Shown piece after piece: positions 54,800 to 63,791 of a stretch of DNA of 64,000 bases (position 1 is the first letter of the stretch; each line of letters opens with the position of its first letter). The notes beneath the pieces are model-generated. The model searched no databases. It was not told where the DNA came from and saw only the letters and a program-made list of their open reading frames with translations. Position numbers and translations under genes: made by a program. This DNA is from Hyphomicrobiales bacterium (lineage in GTDB: Bacteria > Pseudomonadota > Alphaproteobacteria > Rhizobiales > Kaistiaceae): NCBI GenBank assembly GCA_017305635.1, contig JAFKKF010000013.1, positions 1 to 64,000 of the forward strand. Direction: 5' to 3'.

Positions 54800-56074
54800 C
54801 TACCTCCCCCACGGGAACGCGCTGCGCGGCGGCAGGTCCATGCCGATGGCCTCGCCGATCCTCAGCCCCTCGTTCCATTTCGCCATGCGCTCGGAGCGCG
54901 TGAACGAGCCGACCTTCAACTGCTTCACGCCCCAGCCTACGGCGAGATGGACGATCGACACGTCCTCGCTCTCGCCCGAGCGCGCCGAGACGATCGAGCT
55001 CCATCCGGCCGCGCGCGCGGCCTCGGCCGCGGCCAGCGTCTCGGTGACCGTGCCCGCCTGGTTCGGCTTGATCAGCGGGGTATTGCAGGCGCCGACTTCC
55101 TTCGCGTGCCGGATGCGCTGGGCATTGGTGACGATGTAGTCGTCGCCGACCACCTGCACCTTCGGTCCGGCCTGCCTCGTGAAGGCGATCAGCCCGGCCT
55201 CGTCGTCCTCGGCGAGCGGGTCCTCGATGGAAACGATCGGGTACCTGCCGAGCCAGCCGGCGAGCATGTCGATCATGCCACCGCTGTCGAGCTCGCGGCC
55301 CTCGCGCGCCAGCTTGTAGCGCCCGCCCTTGCCGAAGTCGGATGCGGCAATGTCCAGCGAGATCGACACCTCGTCGCCGGGCGTGTAGCCGGCGCGCTCG
55401 ATTGCCGCGACCGCGAGCGCCAGCCCCTCCTCGTTATCGTCGAAGGCCGGCCAGTAGCCGCCCTCGTCGGCGACGCCGGCGAGCTTGCCCTTCCCGGCCA
55501 GCAGCTTTCCGGCGGCGCGATAGACCTCCGCCGTCATGTCGAGCGCCTCGGCGAAGGTCTTCGCCCCGGTCGCGACCACCATGAAGTCCTGGATATCGAC
55601 CCGCCGGCCGGCATGGGCCCCGCCGCCGAACAACTGGATTTCCGGCAAGGGCAGCATGACCTTTCCGTCGCCGGCGAGATGCTTCCAGAGCGGCAGGCCG
55701 GCATCGGCTGCCGCGGCATGGGCGACCGCCAGCGACGTCGCGATCAGCGCATTGCCGCCGAGGCGCGACCGGTTCGCGGTGCCATCCAGCGCGATGAGCC
55801 GCGCATCGATCCCTGCCTGGTCGGCGATCTCCATGCCGGCGAGCGCTCTTGCGATCTCGCCGTCAACCGCCGCGACCGCGCCGGCTACGTCCATCCCGCC
55901 GAAACTTGTCCCGCCGTCGCGCCGATCGACCGCCTCGCCCGATCCGGTGGAGGCGCCCGCCGGCGCGATGGCGCGGCCGGTCCGGCCGCTCGCCAGCACG
56001 ACCTCGGCCTCCACGGTCGGGCGCCCGCGCGAATCCCAGACCCGCCTTCCGATCACCTTGCCGATCGCCGTCAC
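54800..56074 (-). CDS. Enolase-like protein with altered catalytic residues
   Basis: A 424-residue protein similar to enolase from end to end: WDSRGRPTVEAEV, GASTGSGEA (mobile loop serine), GGAHAGRRVDIQDFM, ADEGGYWP, SLDIAASDF, VSIEDPLAEDD, VVGDDYIVTN, PLIKPNQAGTVTET and QLKVGSFTRSERMAK. Metal ligands and the catalytic lysine are kept. However, the SHRSGE motif reads SARSGES, so the conserved active-site His is Ala, and the Glu of IQEFM is Asp. It may act on a substrate other than 2-phosphoglycerate. The GTG start overlaps the kinase stop codon (GTGA), so they are coupled. It sits in a sugar/cyclitol cluster, not beside glycolytic genes. Confidence 0.88.
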   Translation of the reverse strand: MTAIGKVIGRRVWDSRGRPTVEAEVVLASGRTGRAIAPAGASTGSGEAVDRRDGGTSFGGMDVAGAVAAVDGEIARALAGMEIADQAGIDARLIALDGTANRSRLGGNALIATSLAVAHAAAADAGLPLWKHLAGDGKVMLPLPEIQLFGGGAHAGRRVDIQDFMVVATGAKTFAEALDMTAEVYRAAGKLLAGKGKLAGVADEGGYWPAFDDNEEGLALAVAAIERAGYTPGDEVSISLDIAASDFGKGGRYKLAREGRELDSGGMIDMLAGWLGRYPIVSIEDPLAEDDEAGLIAFTRQAGPKVQVVGDDYIVTNAQRIRHAKEVGACNTPLIKPNQAGTVTETLAAAEAARAAGWSSIVSARSGESEDVSIVHLAVGWGVKQLKVGSFTRSERMAKWNEGLRIGEAIGMDLPPRSAFPWGR

Positions 56075-57069
56075 GCCCGCATTTCCTTCTCCCACGCATC
56101 CCGTATGCCGGCGAGCCGCGCCGGCGCCGCCCTGATCAGCGGCACCGCCACGCGCCTGACGCGCTCGCGCTGCCCCTCCTCCGTCACGTATTCGACCGGC
56201 GACTTGCCGTCGACCCGCGCCAGGAAAAGCCCCGGCAGCAGCGAGGCCGCGCGCGCCTCCAGCGCGTCCGGCGCTTCCCATGCCGCGCCCGCCAGCCAGG
56301 CACCGGCGAGCGCGTCGAAGGCGGCGAGGAATTCACCAGTCCGGTCAGGCCGATGCAGGCTTTTGAGGAGAAGATGATTCAGGCAGAAGGCGGCATCGAA
56401 TGCCGGGTCGCCGTACCAGGCGCATTCGGCGTCGAGGAAGACCGGTCCCCTCGGCCCGATGAGAATGTTCTTCGGGCTGACGTCGCCATGGACGAGCGCG
56501 TGTCTCGTCGCCGCCGTGCGGTCGGCGAGCGCGTTCAGCTTGTCCGCCAGGTCCGGATGCCGCCGTCCGGTCGCGCGGAGATAGGGATCGAGCCGCAGCG
56601 CCTCGAAGAGCGCGCCCGTCGGGAAGGCCGCCGCCACGCCGGCATCGCCTGCCGTCGCCGCATGGATCGCCGCGAGCCGTGCCCCGACCTCGCGCGCGAA
56701 ATCCGCGTCCACTCGCCCGGCCATCAGCTCGCCCTTCCACAGGCGATGATCCGCCGGCGGCAGGAACTCCATGGCGAAGAGCATCGCCCCGTCGTCATGG
56801 GCGAGCACCTTCGGCGCCGCGCCCGGCACGCGCGCGTCGGCGGTCGCGTACCAGAGCCGCTCGTAGCGGTTCCGCTCCACCGGCGCGAACCAGTCGTCCT
56901 TGACCGCGAGCTTCGCCATGGCGCGCTTGACGCAGAAGGTCCGCCCGCCCGCGTCTACCTTCCATATGTCGGAGGAGACGCCGCCGGTCAGCCGTGTCGC
57001 AACCGCCGCCTCCCCCTCGCGGATCAGCTCCATGCGGACGAGGCTCGCTTCGATATCGGGAGGCAACAT
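56071..57069 (-). CDS. APH-fold phosphotransferase (small-molecule kinase)
   Basis: A 332-residue aminoglycoside phosphotransferase/choline kinase-fold protein. The ATP-binding lysine lies in TFCVKRAMAKL, the catalytic loop is HALVHGDVSPKNILIG (HxD...N), and the metal-binding Asp is in VFLDAECAWYGDPAFD. Such proteins phosphorylate small metabolites such as sugars, homoserine or methylthioribose. Its stop codon overlaps the start of the enolase-like gene, so both belong to one operon; a sugar or cyclitol kinase role is inference from context. The ATG start has no strong ribosome binding site. Confidence 0.87.
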   Translation of the reverse strand: MLPPDIEASLVRMELIREGEAAVATRLTGGVSSDIWKVDAGGRTFCVKRAMAKLAVKDDWFAPVERNRYERLWYATADARVPGAAPKVLAHDDGAMLFAMEFLPPADHRLWKGELMAGRVDADFAREVGARLAAIHAATAGDAGVAAAFPTGALFEALRLDPYLRATGRRHPDLADKLNALADRTAATRHALVHGDVSPKNILIGPRGPVFLDAECAWYGDPAFDAAFCLNHLLLKSLHRPDRTGEFLAAFDALAGAWLAGAAWEAPDALEARAASLLPGLFLARVDGKSPVEYVTEEGQRERVRRVAVPLIRAAPARLAGIRDAWEKEMRA

Positions 57070-57222
57070 GGCGGGCGTTTCTTCCGGCTTTTCGCGCGAG
57101 CCTAGCCGATGCGCCCATGCCGCTCCAAGGCCGGTACCGGAAAGATTGTGAACCGCCCCCGCCTCCGCTACCCATACGGCAAGCGTGCGTCGAGACGCGC
57201 GGGCAGGCAGAAGGAGGACATC

Positions 57223-58335
57223 GTGACCGAGCGTTTCCACACCATCGAGGCGAAGGGCGTGAAGCTCACCCTCGACACCGCCGTCGGCCATGTCCGCCGC
57301 TTCGAGGTCGAGCGCGACGGCCGCCGGATCGCGCCGCTCCACGTCGCGCCCTGGGTCGATGATCCGGCCGTCGCCAATTCCACCGATCCCGGCATCCTGC
57401 CGAACCTGAAATTCCTCGCCGGCGATTTCTTCTGCGCGCCTTTCTCGACGAGCGACGTCGAAGCCGGCACGCCGGGCCACGGCTGGCCGGGCAATTCCGA
57501 ATGGAAGGTCCTCGGCGAGACCCGCCTCGCCGACGGCGTCACCGCCCGCTACGAGCTCCTGAAGAAGGTGATGGGCGCGACCCTCGTCAAGGAGATCACG
57601 CTCCGCGACGGCCATCCCTTCGCCTATCAGAGCCACATCTTCAGCGGCGGCACCGGCGCCGTATCCGCCGCCAGCCATGCCATGACCCGCTTCTCGAAGG
57701 AGGGCCACCTCTCCTTCTCGCCGAAGCAGTTCGGCGAGCTGCCCGCCACGCAGCAGGAAAGCGACCCGGCCCGCGGCCGCTCGCTCTTTGCCACCGACAG
57801 GCGCTTCACCGACCTGCGGAAGCTCCCGCTCGCCGACGGCTCGACCGTCGACCTCCACCACTACCCGCTCGCCTCCGGCCACGAGGATTTCGTCATGCTG
57901 GTGGAAGCGAAGGATTCGCCCCTCGGCTGGGCCGCCGCGGCGCGTCCGGCGGAGGGCGACATCATGCTCAGCCTCAAGAACCCGGCCGATTTCCCGGTAA
58001 CCTTCCTCTGGTTCAGCAATGGCGGGCGCTATTACGAGCCGTGGAACAGCCGGCATCTCGGTGTTCTCGGCATCGAGGAAGGCCGTGCGCTCGGCGCCGC
58101 CGGCCACGCGGCTTCCATCGCACCCAATCCCTTGTCGGAGGCCGGCATCCCGACCTCGATCACGCTCGGCCCGAACGCCCGCGTTGAGCTCCGCCACGTC
58201 ATCGGCGGCGTGCCGCTGCCAGCCGGCTGGACCTCGGTCTTCTCGGTCGACGCGGCCGGCGGCGCGCTGAAGCTCACCGGCGATACCGGCGCCTCGGTCA
58301 CGGTCCCCTTCGACCTCGGCTTCGTGAAGCGGTAA
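57223..58335 (+). CDS. Galactose-mutarotase-like (DUF4432/aldose 1-epimerase-fold) protein
   Basis: A 370-residue beta-sandwich protein. The N-terminus VTERFHTIEAKGVKLTLDTA, VRRFEVERDGRRIAPLHVAPW, and blocks FLAGDFFCAPFST, HGWPGNSEWKVL and QSHIFSGGTGAVSAASHAMT suggest a carbohydrate-binding mutarotase fold with several conserved His. The GTG start is well supported by AAGGAGG five bases upstream. It is divergent from the kinase/enolase-like operon and probably serves the same sugar pathway. Exact reaction unknown. Confidence 0.8.
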   Translation: MTERFHTIEAKGVKLTLDTAVGHVRRFEVERDGRRIAPLHVAPWVDDPAVANSTDPGILPNLKFLAGDFFCAPFSTSDVEAGTPGHGWPGNSEWKVLGETRLADGVTARYELLKKVMGATLVKEITLRDGHPFAYQSHIFSGGTGAVSAASHAMTRFSKEGHLSFSPKQFGELPATQQESDPARGRSLFATDRRFTDLRKLPLADGSTVDLHHYPLASGHEDFVMLVEAKDSPLGWAAAARPAEGDIMLSLKNPADFPVTFLWFSNGGRYYEPWNSRHLGVLGIEEGRALGAAGHAASIAPNPLSEAGIPTSITLGPNARVELRHVIGGVPLPAGWTSVFSVDAAGGALKLTGDTGASVTVPFDLGFVKR

Positions 58336-58376
58336 GCGCCGCTGGCGTCAGCTTTTTGTGAGGCCGCGCCCTTGCC

Positions 58377-59738
58377 CTACCGTATCACCATGGGGAAGGC
58401 GTGCTTCTGCCACTCCCAGCTCGGCCCGAACTCGCCGTAGATGTTGCCGACCTCGTGGACGTACTGGAGCAGCGCAACCACCACCGCCGCGCCGAGCAGG
58501 CAGATCGCCGAGAGCACCAGCCGCCCGGCATTGCCGAGCAGGCCGCCATCGGCATAGGCGACCAGCGCCACCAGCCAGAGCATCATGATCGGCGTCGTCA
58601 CCACCAGGTAGTGCGGATAGAGGCCGCCGCCGGTGGTCGAGAGCAGCGTCAGGATCGCGCCGAAGCCGAAGAAGACGGCGCGGATCATGCGCCCCGTCTC
58701 GTTGCTGCCGACGAGGAACAGCGGCCAGGAAATGCGTCGGCGGGCGAGGAACCGCCAGCCGGCGGTGGCGAAGACGCCGATCGCGATCAGCGCGAGCACC
58801 ACGTGCAGCGCTCCGACGAGATAGGTCGGCGTCGCCCCCCAGAACGGCCAGCGCAGGAAATCCGGAAACGGGATCGGCCCGAGGAAATGGTCGGCGCCGA
58901 AGCCGAAGGGCTCGGTCAGGAACCGCGCATAGAACGTGAGCCACGGCGGGCGCAGGTCGTTCAGCTTCTCACCGCCTGCGCCGGCATAGGTGAGGAACCA
59001 GTTCAGCGCCGGCAGCGCGCCGACGATGGCGCCGGCGACGAGGCCCGTGAAGCGGAACGCGCGCCAGCGATGGCGCCGCCAGTCGCCGATCATTCCCCAC
59101 AGGAAGAGGACCGCACCGAGGAAGGTCGCGGTCGGATGGATCTGGCCGCAGAGGACCGCGATCAGGGCAAAGAAGAAGGAGCCGAGCCAGGCGCGCCGAA
59201 AGTGCCAGGCCGCGATCATCCCGACCATGAAGAGCGGCAGCGTGCAGGGCGGCCAGATCTTCCGCTCGTAGATTACCGCCGACGGATTGGTCGCCCATAC
59301 CGCCGCCGCCCACATCCAGGGCTCGCGCTTGGCACGCGGCACGACGACCAGCGCGAAGGCGACGAGCGCGAAGATCGCCACGATGTTCATCGCCTGCACG
59401 GCGCGGGCGAGCTCGGGCGGGTTCTCCGGCTGGAACAGGTAGCCGAGGGCGATGAAGATCCAGATGCTCAGTCCCGGATTCGGGCCGCCGATGCTCATCG
59501 GCATGCCGAAGGCCGGCCAGGCGCCGCCGTCGAGCACGCGCCGCACATGCTCGAAGGTGAACTGCTGATCGACCTGGTATTCGATGACGCCCGGATAGAT
59601 CAGGCGGAGCACCGCGCCGGCGACCAGCGCGGCAGCGATCACCGCGGCCGACCAGGCGGGGACACCGAGCGCGTGAGGCAGCGCCGCAAGGCCGCCTGCC
59701 GGGCGGGACGGCCTGATCGCCGACTGCGCTTCGCTCAT
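58377..59738 (-). CDS. Polytopic membrane protein, GT-C (ArnT/PMT-like) glycosyltransferase fold
   Basis: A 453-residue protein with about eleven hydrophobic segments (for example VPAWSAAVIAAALVAGAVLRL, LFMVGMIAAWHF, FTGLVAGAIVGALPALNWFL, ALHVVLALIAIGVFATAGW). After TM1 comes IYPGVIEYQVDQQFTFEHV, where GT-C enzymes carry a catalytic acidic residue in the first periplasmic loop. This supports a polyprenyl-phosphate-sugar-dependent transferase, but the family match is not specific. It converges with the mutarotase-like gene. A weak stem with a T run near 58343-58359 could terminate that gene. Confidence 0.75.
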   Translation of the reverse strand: MSEAQSAIRPSRPAGGLAALPHALGVPAWSAAVIAAALVAGAVLRLIYPGVIEYQVDQQFTFEHVRRVLDGGAWPAFGMPMSIGGPNPGLSIWIFIALGYLFQPENPPELARAVQAMNIVAIFALVAFALVVVPRAKREPWMWAAAVWATNPSAVIYERKIWPPCTLPLFMVGMIAAWHFRRAWLGSFFFALIAVLCGQIHPTATFLGAVLFLWGMIGDWRRHRWRAFRFTGLVAGAIVGALPALNWFLTYAGAGGEKLNDLRPPWLTFYARFLTEPFGFGADHFLGPIPFPDFLRWPFWGATPTYLVGALHVVLALIAIGVFATAGWRFLARRRISWPLFLVGSNETGRMIRAVFFGFGAILTLLSTTGGGLYPHYLVVTTPIMMLWLVALVAYADGGLLGNAGRLVLSAICLLGAAVVVALLQYVHEVGNIYGEFGPSWEWQKHAFPMVIR

Positions 59739-59873
59739 CTGTTCCCCGTCTTCCGCTCGCCCTCGCGGACGCGAACTTACCCGCCCCGGCCATCCGAAGG
59801 GTGACGAAAAAATCGCAGGCGGGCGACTAAGTTCCGGGCGGGCGTTGCGCTTCGTCGACTCCCTGGTGGTAGC

Positions 59874-60022
59874 GCGCCCCCTCAGTCGGCACTAACGCGG
59901 CTGTTGCTGAGTTTGGATTGAAACAGCAGGCGGTGCCGCGGTTCCTCCCCTGCGAGGCGGGGGAGGGGGACCAGCGAAGCTGGTGGAGGGGGCGCGTGAA
60001 GAGCGCCGCCCCTACCCCCGCC
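59874..60022. repeat. Composite palindromic repeat reaching into the GMC gene end
   Basis: Contains GCGCCCCCTCAGTCGGC, a divergent middle, TCCTCCCCTGCGAGGCGGGG and AGCTGGTGGAGGGGGCGCG, then GCGCCGCCCCTACCCCCGC. The last string supplies CGG GGG TAG on the minus strand, the end of the GMC gene, exactly as the 8.7-kb copy does for the M20 peptidase gene. Confidence 0.8.
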
Positions 60023-61484
60023 CCACCACGCCCGCCAGGTGATCCCCCAGCCGCAGCGACAGCTGCACTATGGTGTAGGTCGGGTTGGCATGGCCCGAGG
60101 TGGCGAAGACGCTCGACCCGCCGACATAGAGATTGGCGAGCGAATGGACCTTGAGGTTCGCGTCCACCACGCCGGCGGAGGCGTCGGCGCTCATCCGCGT
60201 CGTCCCCATGTGATGGTTGCCGCCCCAGAGCTGGTCGGCGGTTGGCGCCTGCCCTTCGGCTAGCCAGTCGGCCACCTTCAACCTGCCGACGTCGCGCTCG
60301 GCGAGCAGGCCGCCGACCGTCATCGCGGCGGTACGGAGCGTGTGCATGTCGGTCTCCGACAGGCGCCAGTCGAGCTCGATCCGGCGCAAACCGAAGCGGT
60401 CGCGCTCGCCCGTCAGGCGGACGCGATTGTCGGGGGAGAGCGACTGCTCGCAGGCAATGAAGGCATCGCCCACATGGGCCGGGCAGGCCGTCGGCGCGCC
60501 CTTCATCTCCGCGGCGAGCAGCCTGTCGAAATCGGTCCGGCATTCCGGCTGCGGTGCGAAAGCGCCGGTGAAGTCGCCGCCGTTCCACTCGTCGAAATGG
60601 CCTAGGCGGACGCCGAAATTCAGCACCTTCTCCCGATCCATGAAATCCGGCGTCGGCGAGCAGACGATCATCCACGTCATCGGCTGACGCAGCACGATCC
60701 GTCCCGCCGGCGCGTGCGGGTGCTCGAGGAAGTACCGCCCGACGAGGTCGCGTTCGTTGCCGAGCCCCTTCCCCACCTGGCTCGTCGCGTTGAGAAGCGC
60801 GCGCGGGTTCTCGAGGCCGCCGAGGCAGAGGGCGTAGGCCCTGGCGCGCACCGCGAAGAGATCGTTCCGCTTGTAGGAGCGGAAGAGCGCCTCGGTCACG
60901 GCGCTCGCGGCGTCATTGACCCTCAGGTCGACAAGGTTGGCGTTGAAATGGAGGCGGATCCGTTCCGATGCCGCCAGCTCCGCCCGGTATTTCTCGCCGA
61001 AGCGCGTCACCGGCCGGCTGAAGCGGAAGAGCCGCGGCACCAGCGTCGCATGATCCTTCGGCAGGATATCCGGAGGCTGGCGATCTGCCGGCAGGTTCAG
61101 GATCTCGTCGGCCTCGGCGGCATAGGGGCGGAGGTCGCCCTTCCCTATCGGCCAGCCGCTCAGCGGATTATGCGCCTTCGGCGCGAAGTCGTATTCGTCG
61201 AGCGGGCGCGTCCAGCCGCCCCAGTGGTTGGAGCTGCCGCCGAAGTAGCGGAGCCGCGTCGCATCGAGCGGGTAGTAGGGCTGCCCGGCTGTCGCGCCTT
61301 CGTAGAGTGCCTGCGATTCAGGATCGGGCGCCTCGCCGCCCGCCTCGAACAGCCCGACCGACAGCCCCTTGGCGGCGAGGCGACGCGCGAGCGTCACACC
61401 GGCCGGTCCCGTGCCGACCACGCAGACGTCGAAGACCCGGTCGCCGAACCAGCTCTCCTCGCGCGCTTCGGCGTCCAGGATCAT
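60012..61484 (-). CDS. GMC family flavin oxidoreductase
   Basis: A 490-residue FAD enzyme oxidising an alcohol or sugar. The ADP-binding motif is VFDVCVVGTGPAGVTLARRL near residue 18; LRYFGGSSNHWGGWTRPL and the C-terminal GGNHHMGTTRMSADASAGVVDANLKVHSLANLYVGGSSVFATSGHANPT segment (given in parts) hold the FAD/substrate site with the catalytic His (NHHMG) and a second His/Asn (GHANPT). It has no signal peptide. A 77-residue Tat-signal protein is encoded 13 bases upstream, which recalls dehydrogenases exported by hitchhiking on a Tat-bearing small subunit. Confidence 0.92.
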   Translation of the reverse strand: MILDAEAREESWFGDRVFDVCVVGTGPAGVTLARRLAAKGLSVGLFEAGGEAPDPESQALYEGATAGQPYYPLDATRLRYFGGSSNHWGGWTRPLDEYDFAPKAHNPLSGWPIGKGDLRPYAAEADEILNLPADRQPPDILPKDHATLVPRLFRFSRPVTRFGEKYRAELAASERIRLHFNANLVDLRVNDAASAVTEALFRSYKRNDLFAVRARAYALCLGGLENPRALLNATSQVGKGLGNERDLVGRYFLEHPHAPAGRIVLRQPMTWMIVCSPTPDFMDREKVLNFGVRLGHFDEWNGGDFTGAFAPQPECRTDFDRLLAAEMKGAPTACPAHVGDAFIACEQSLSPDNRVRLTGERDRFGLRRIELDWRLSETDMHTLRTAAMTVGGLLAERDVGRLKVADWLAEGQAPTADQLWGGNHHMGTTRMSADASAGVVDANLKVHSLANLYVGGSSVFATSGHANPTYTIVQLSLRLGDHLAGVVGRG

Positions 61485-61497
61485 GCGGGCGGCGCGC

Positions 61498-61731
61498 TCA
61501 GCTCATGCCGAGTCGCGCGAGGTCCTCCGGCCGCAGCATCCAGCCGTTCCGCATGACGATTCCGGCCGTTTCCGAACCATCTCCGGCCGTTTCCGAACCG
61601 TCTCCGTCAGCCATTGCCGAGGACATCCCGGCGAAGAGGACGAGCGGCAGGGCCCCCATCACGGCGAGGATTTCCCGGCGGGAATGTCGGCCCCGCATGT
61701 CAGCTCCGCGATACATGCTGCTGTTTTTCAT
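61498..61731 (-). CDS. Small Tat-signal protein, likely partner of the GMC enzyme
   Basis: A 77-residue protein with a twin-arginine signal: HSRREILAVMGALPLVLFAG followed by MSSAMA. Two tandem DGSETAG repeats follow (the DNA shows two near-identical 21-base copies), then IVMRNGWMLRPEDLARLGMS. AGGA about eight bases upstream supports this ATG; a later ATG at 61698 with GGAG is an alternative. It is 13 bases upstream of the GMC gene. The mature part is only about 35 residues, far shorter than the gamma subunit of gluconate dehydrogenase, so a carrier role is inference. Confidence 0.7.
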   Translation of the reverse strand: MKNSSMYRGADMRGRHSRREILAVMGALPLVLFAGMSSAMADGDGSETAGDGSETAGIVMRNGWMLRPEDLARLGMS

Positions 61732-62165
61732 CACGAATTCCTGCTAGGTGCGACGCAACAACCAGCGTAGCAGATTCATGGCGACCGCGCGCCGCACTGC
61801 AATTCCCACCGGCTCCATACTAGGGTTGGCGCAGGCTTCGGCAATTGCCGCCCAGGCGGACCCGAAAGAATCCGGCGCGGCTCTTGCTGCTGCCCCTCTG
61901 TTGTCGCTGGCAAATTCGTTAGAGAATTCAATCCGTTCCATATTTCGCGCAGGCGCCCGCGGCGACGTTGTGGCCGGTGCGGCAAAATATCGTCTCGGCA
62001 AGACGGAAATGAACAAAACGGCGGCAAGATAGTTGGGGAGGGTTGTCTGCATCCCGTTTCCGGCCCTGCCGCGTAACGGTCATGATGCGGTGCAATACCT
62101 CTCTTCGACGGACTGACTGGGCTGCGGGGACACTCAGAGCGTAGCGGGTCGACCAACAGGGCAAT
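61732..62165. other. Divergent intergenic region before opgG
   Basis: About 430 bases between the small Tat-signal gene and opgG. Open frames exist on both strands across 61744-62052, but neither shows a recognisable family or a good ribosome binding site. The sequence is somewhat less GC-rich and must contain the divergent promoters; I see no clear operator. Confidence 0.45.
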
Positions 62166-63791
62166 ATGCGTAACGACGGAATTCCGCCGTCCCGGCGGCA
62201 GATACTGCTTGCGGGAACAGCTCTGCTTGCGGTTGCGGCGCTGCCCGGCACGCCCCTCGCCGCCGATGCGGCGGTTCCCGGCGCCGCCGCGCCGGATGGT
62301 GCCTTCACGCGCTCGACCGTGCTCGATATCGCGCGTGCGCTCGCCAAGCAGGAATATGTACCGCCGGCGACGGACCTGCCCGACCCGATCAAGGACCTGA
62401 CCTACGACCAGTACCGCGACATCCGGTTCAATCGCGACATGGCGATCTGGACCAAGGACAATCTGCCTTTCCGGCTCGAGCTCTTCCATCGCGGCTTCTA
62501 CTACAAGGACGAGGTCGACGTCGCGATCGTCTCGCAGGGCGTTGCGAAGCATCTCGCCTTCTCTCCCGCGCTTTTCACGTACGGAAAGCTCGTCCCGCAG
62601 CCCATCCCGCAGATCGATATCGGCTTTGCCGGCATCCGCCTGCTCGGTCACATGAACAAGCCCGACGTCTTCGACGAAGTGGCGGTTTTCCTTGGCGCCA
62701 GCTACTTCCGCTCGCTCGGGCGCGGCCAGCAGTTCGGCATTTCGGCGCGCGGCCTCGCCCTGAAGACGGGCGACCCCGAGGGCGAGGAATTCCCCATTTT
62801 CCGCGCCTTCTGGGCCGAGACGCCGGCAGCCGACGGCGATGCCGTCGTCGTCAACGCCCTTCTCGACAGCCCGAGCGTCGCCGGTGCCTACCGCTTCACC
62901 ATCCGCCCGGGTTTCCCGACGGTCATGGACGTCGAGGCGACGCTCCTGCCCCGCGTCGCCCTCGACAAGGTCGGCCTTGCTCCCGGCACCAGCATGTTCT
63001 TCTTCGGCCCAAACGACCGGACGAACTTCGACGACTGGCGGCCGGAAGTGCATGATTCCGATGGCCTTCTCATGGTCACCGGCCGGGGCGAACGCATCTG
63101 GCGGCCGCTCGCCAATCCGAAAACCCTCCAATTCAGCGCCTTCCAGGATACGAGCCCACGCGGCTTCGGCCTCATCCAGCGGAACCGCGATCCGAACACC
63201 TTCCAGGACTTCGAATCGCACTACGACCGGCGGCCGAGCCTCTGGGTCGAGCCCGTCGGCGACTGGGGCCAGGGCGCGGTCGTCCTCGTCGAGATTCCGA
63301 GCGATTCCGAGGTCAACGACAACATGGTGGCCTACTGGTCGCCGAAGGACCCGATCGCCGCCGGCTCCGAATTCTCCTTCGCCTATCGCCTTTCCTGGGG
63401 CGGCGAACCGGACCAGGCGATCGTCGGTGCCATGGTCGGGGCAACGCGCGTCGGCCGCGGGACGCTGAAGGGCACCTCTCCGATCCGCCGCTTCGTGATC
63501 GATTTCACCGTGCCGCCGCCCGAGCCTCCTGCCGAGCCGCAGACGGCGTCGCAGGCGGCCGCCGCGACCGCTCAGCTGGCCGCAGCCCCGGATCCCTCGC
63601 CCAAGGCGGAAGTGACCGCCAGCGCCGGGACGATCAGCGAGATCAATATCGAGCGCAATCCGCTCACCAAGGGCTGGCGGCTCACCTTCAAGCTCGATCC
63701 GGGCAGCGAGAAGCTCATCGAACTGCGTGCGATCCTGAAGATCGATGGCGGCCCACAGGCCGAGACATGGTTGTACAGATGGACGGAATGA
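62166..63791 (+). CDS. opgG: Periplasmic glucan biosynthesis protein G
   Basis: A 541-residue OpgG/OpgD (MdoG) protein that shapes osmoregulated periplasmic glucans. The N-terminus PPSRRQILLAGTALLAVAAL has a twin-arginine motif, so export is probably by Tat. Family blocks are LTYDQYRDIRFNRDMAIW, FYYKDEVDVAIVSQG, GASYFRSLGRGQQFGISARG, FPIFRAFWAE and DTSPRGFGLIQRNRDPNTFQDFESHYDRRPSLWVEP (given in part). A low-complexity linker (PPPEPPAEPQTASQAAAATA) precedes the C-terminal Ig-like domain. It overlaps opgH by four bases. Confidence 0.95.
   Translation: MRNDGIPPSRRQILLAGTALLAVAALPGTPLAADAAVPGAAAPDGAFTRSTVLDIARALAKQEYVPPATDLPDPIKDLTYDQYRDIRFNRDMAIWTKDNLPFRLELFHRGFYYKDEVDVAIVSQGVAKHLAFSPALFTYGKLVPQPIPQIDIGFAGIRLLGHMNKPDVFDEVAVFLGASYFRSLGRGQQFGISARGLALKTGDPEGEEFPIFRAFWAETPAADGDAVVVNALLDSPSVAGAYRFTIRPGFPTVMDVEATLLPRVALDKVGLAPGTSMFFFGPNDRTNFDDWRPEVHDSDGLLMVTGRGERIWRPLANPKTLQFSAFQDTSPRGFGLIQRNRDPNTFQDFESHYDRRPSLWVEPVGDWGQGAVVLVEIPSDSEVNDNMVAYWSPKDPIAAGSEFSFAYRLSWGGEPDQAIVGAMVGATRVGRGTLKGTSPIRRFVIDFTVPPPEPPAEPQTASQAAAATAQLAAAPDPSPKAEVTASAGTISEINIERNPLTKGWRLTFKLDPGSEKLIELRAILKIDGGPQAETWLYRWTE

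Noticed and set aside
61744-62052. Overlapping 94- and 102-codon frames on opposite strands before opgG
   Set aside because: A short FASDN match to threonine aldolase starts in the minus frame does not continue, and codon use is not typical of the window.
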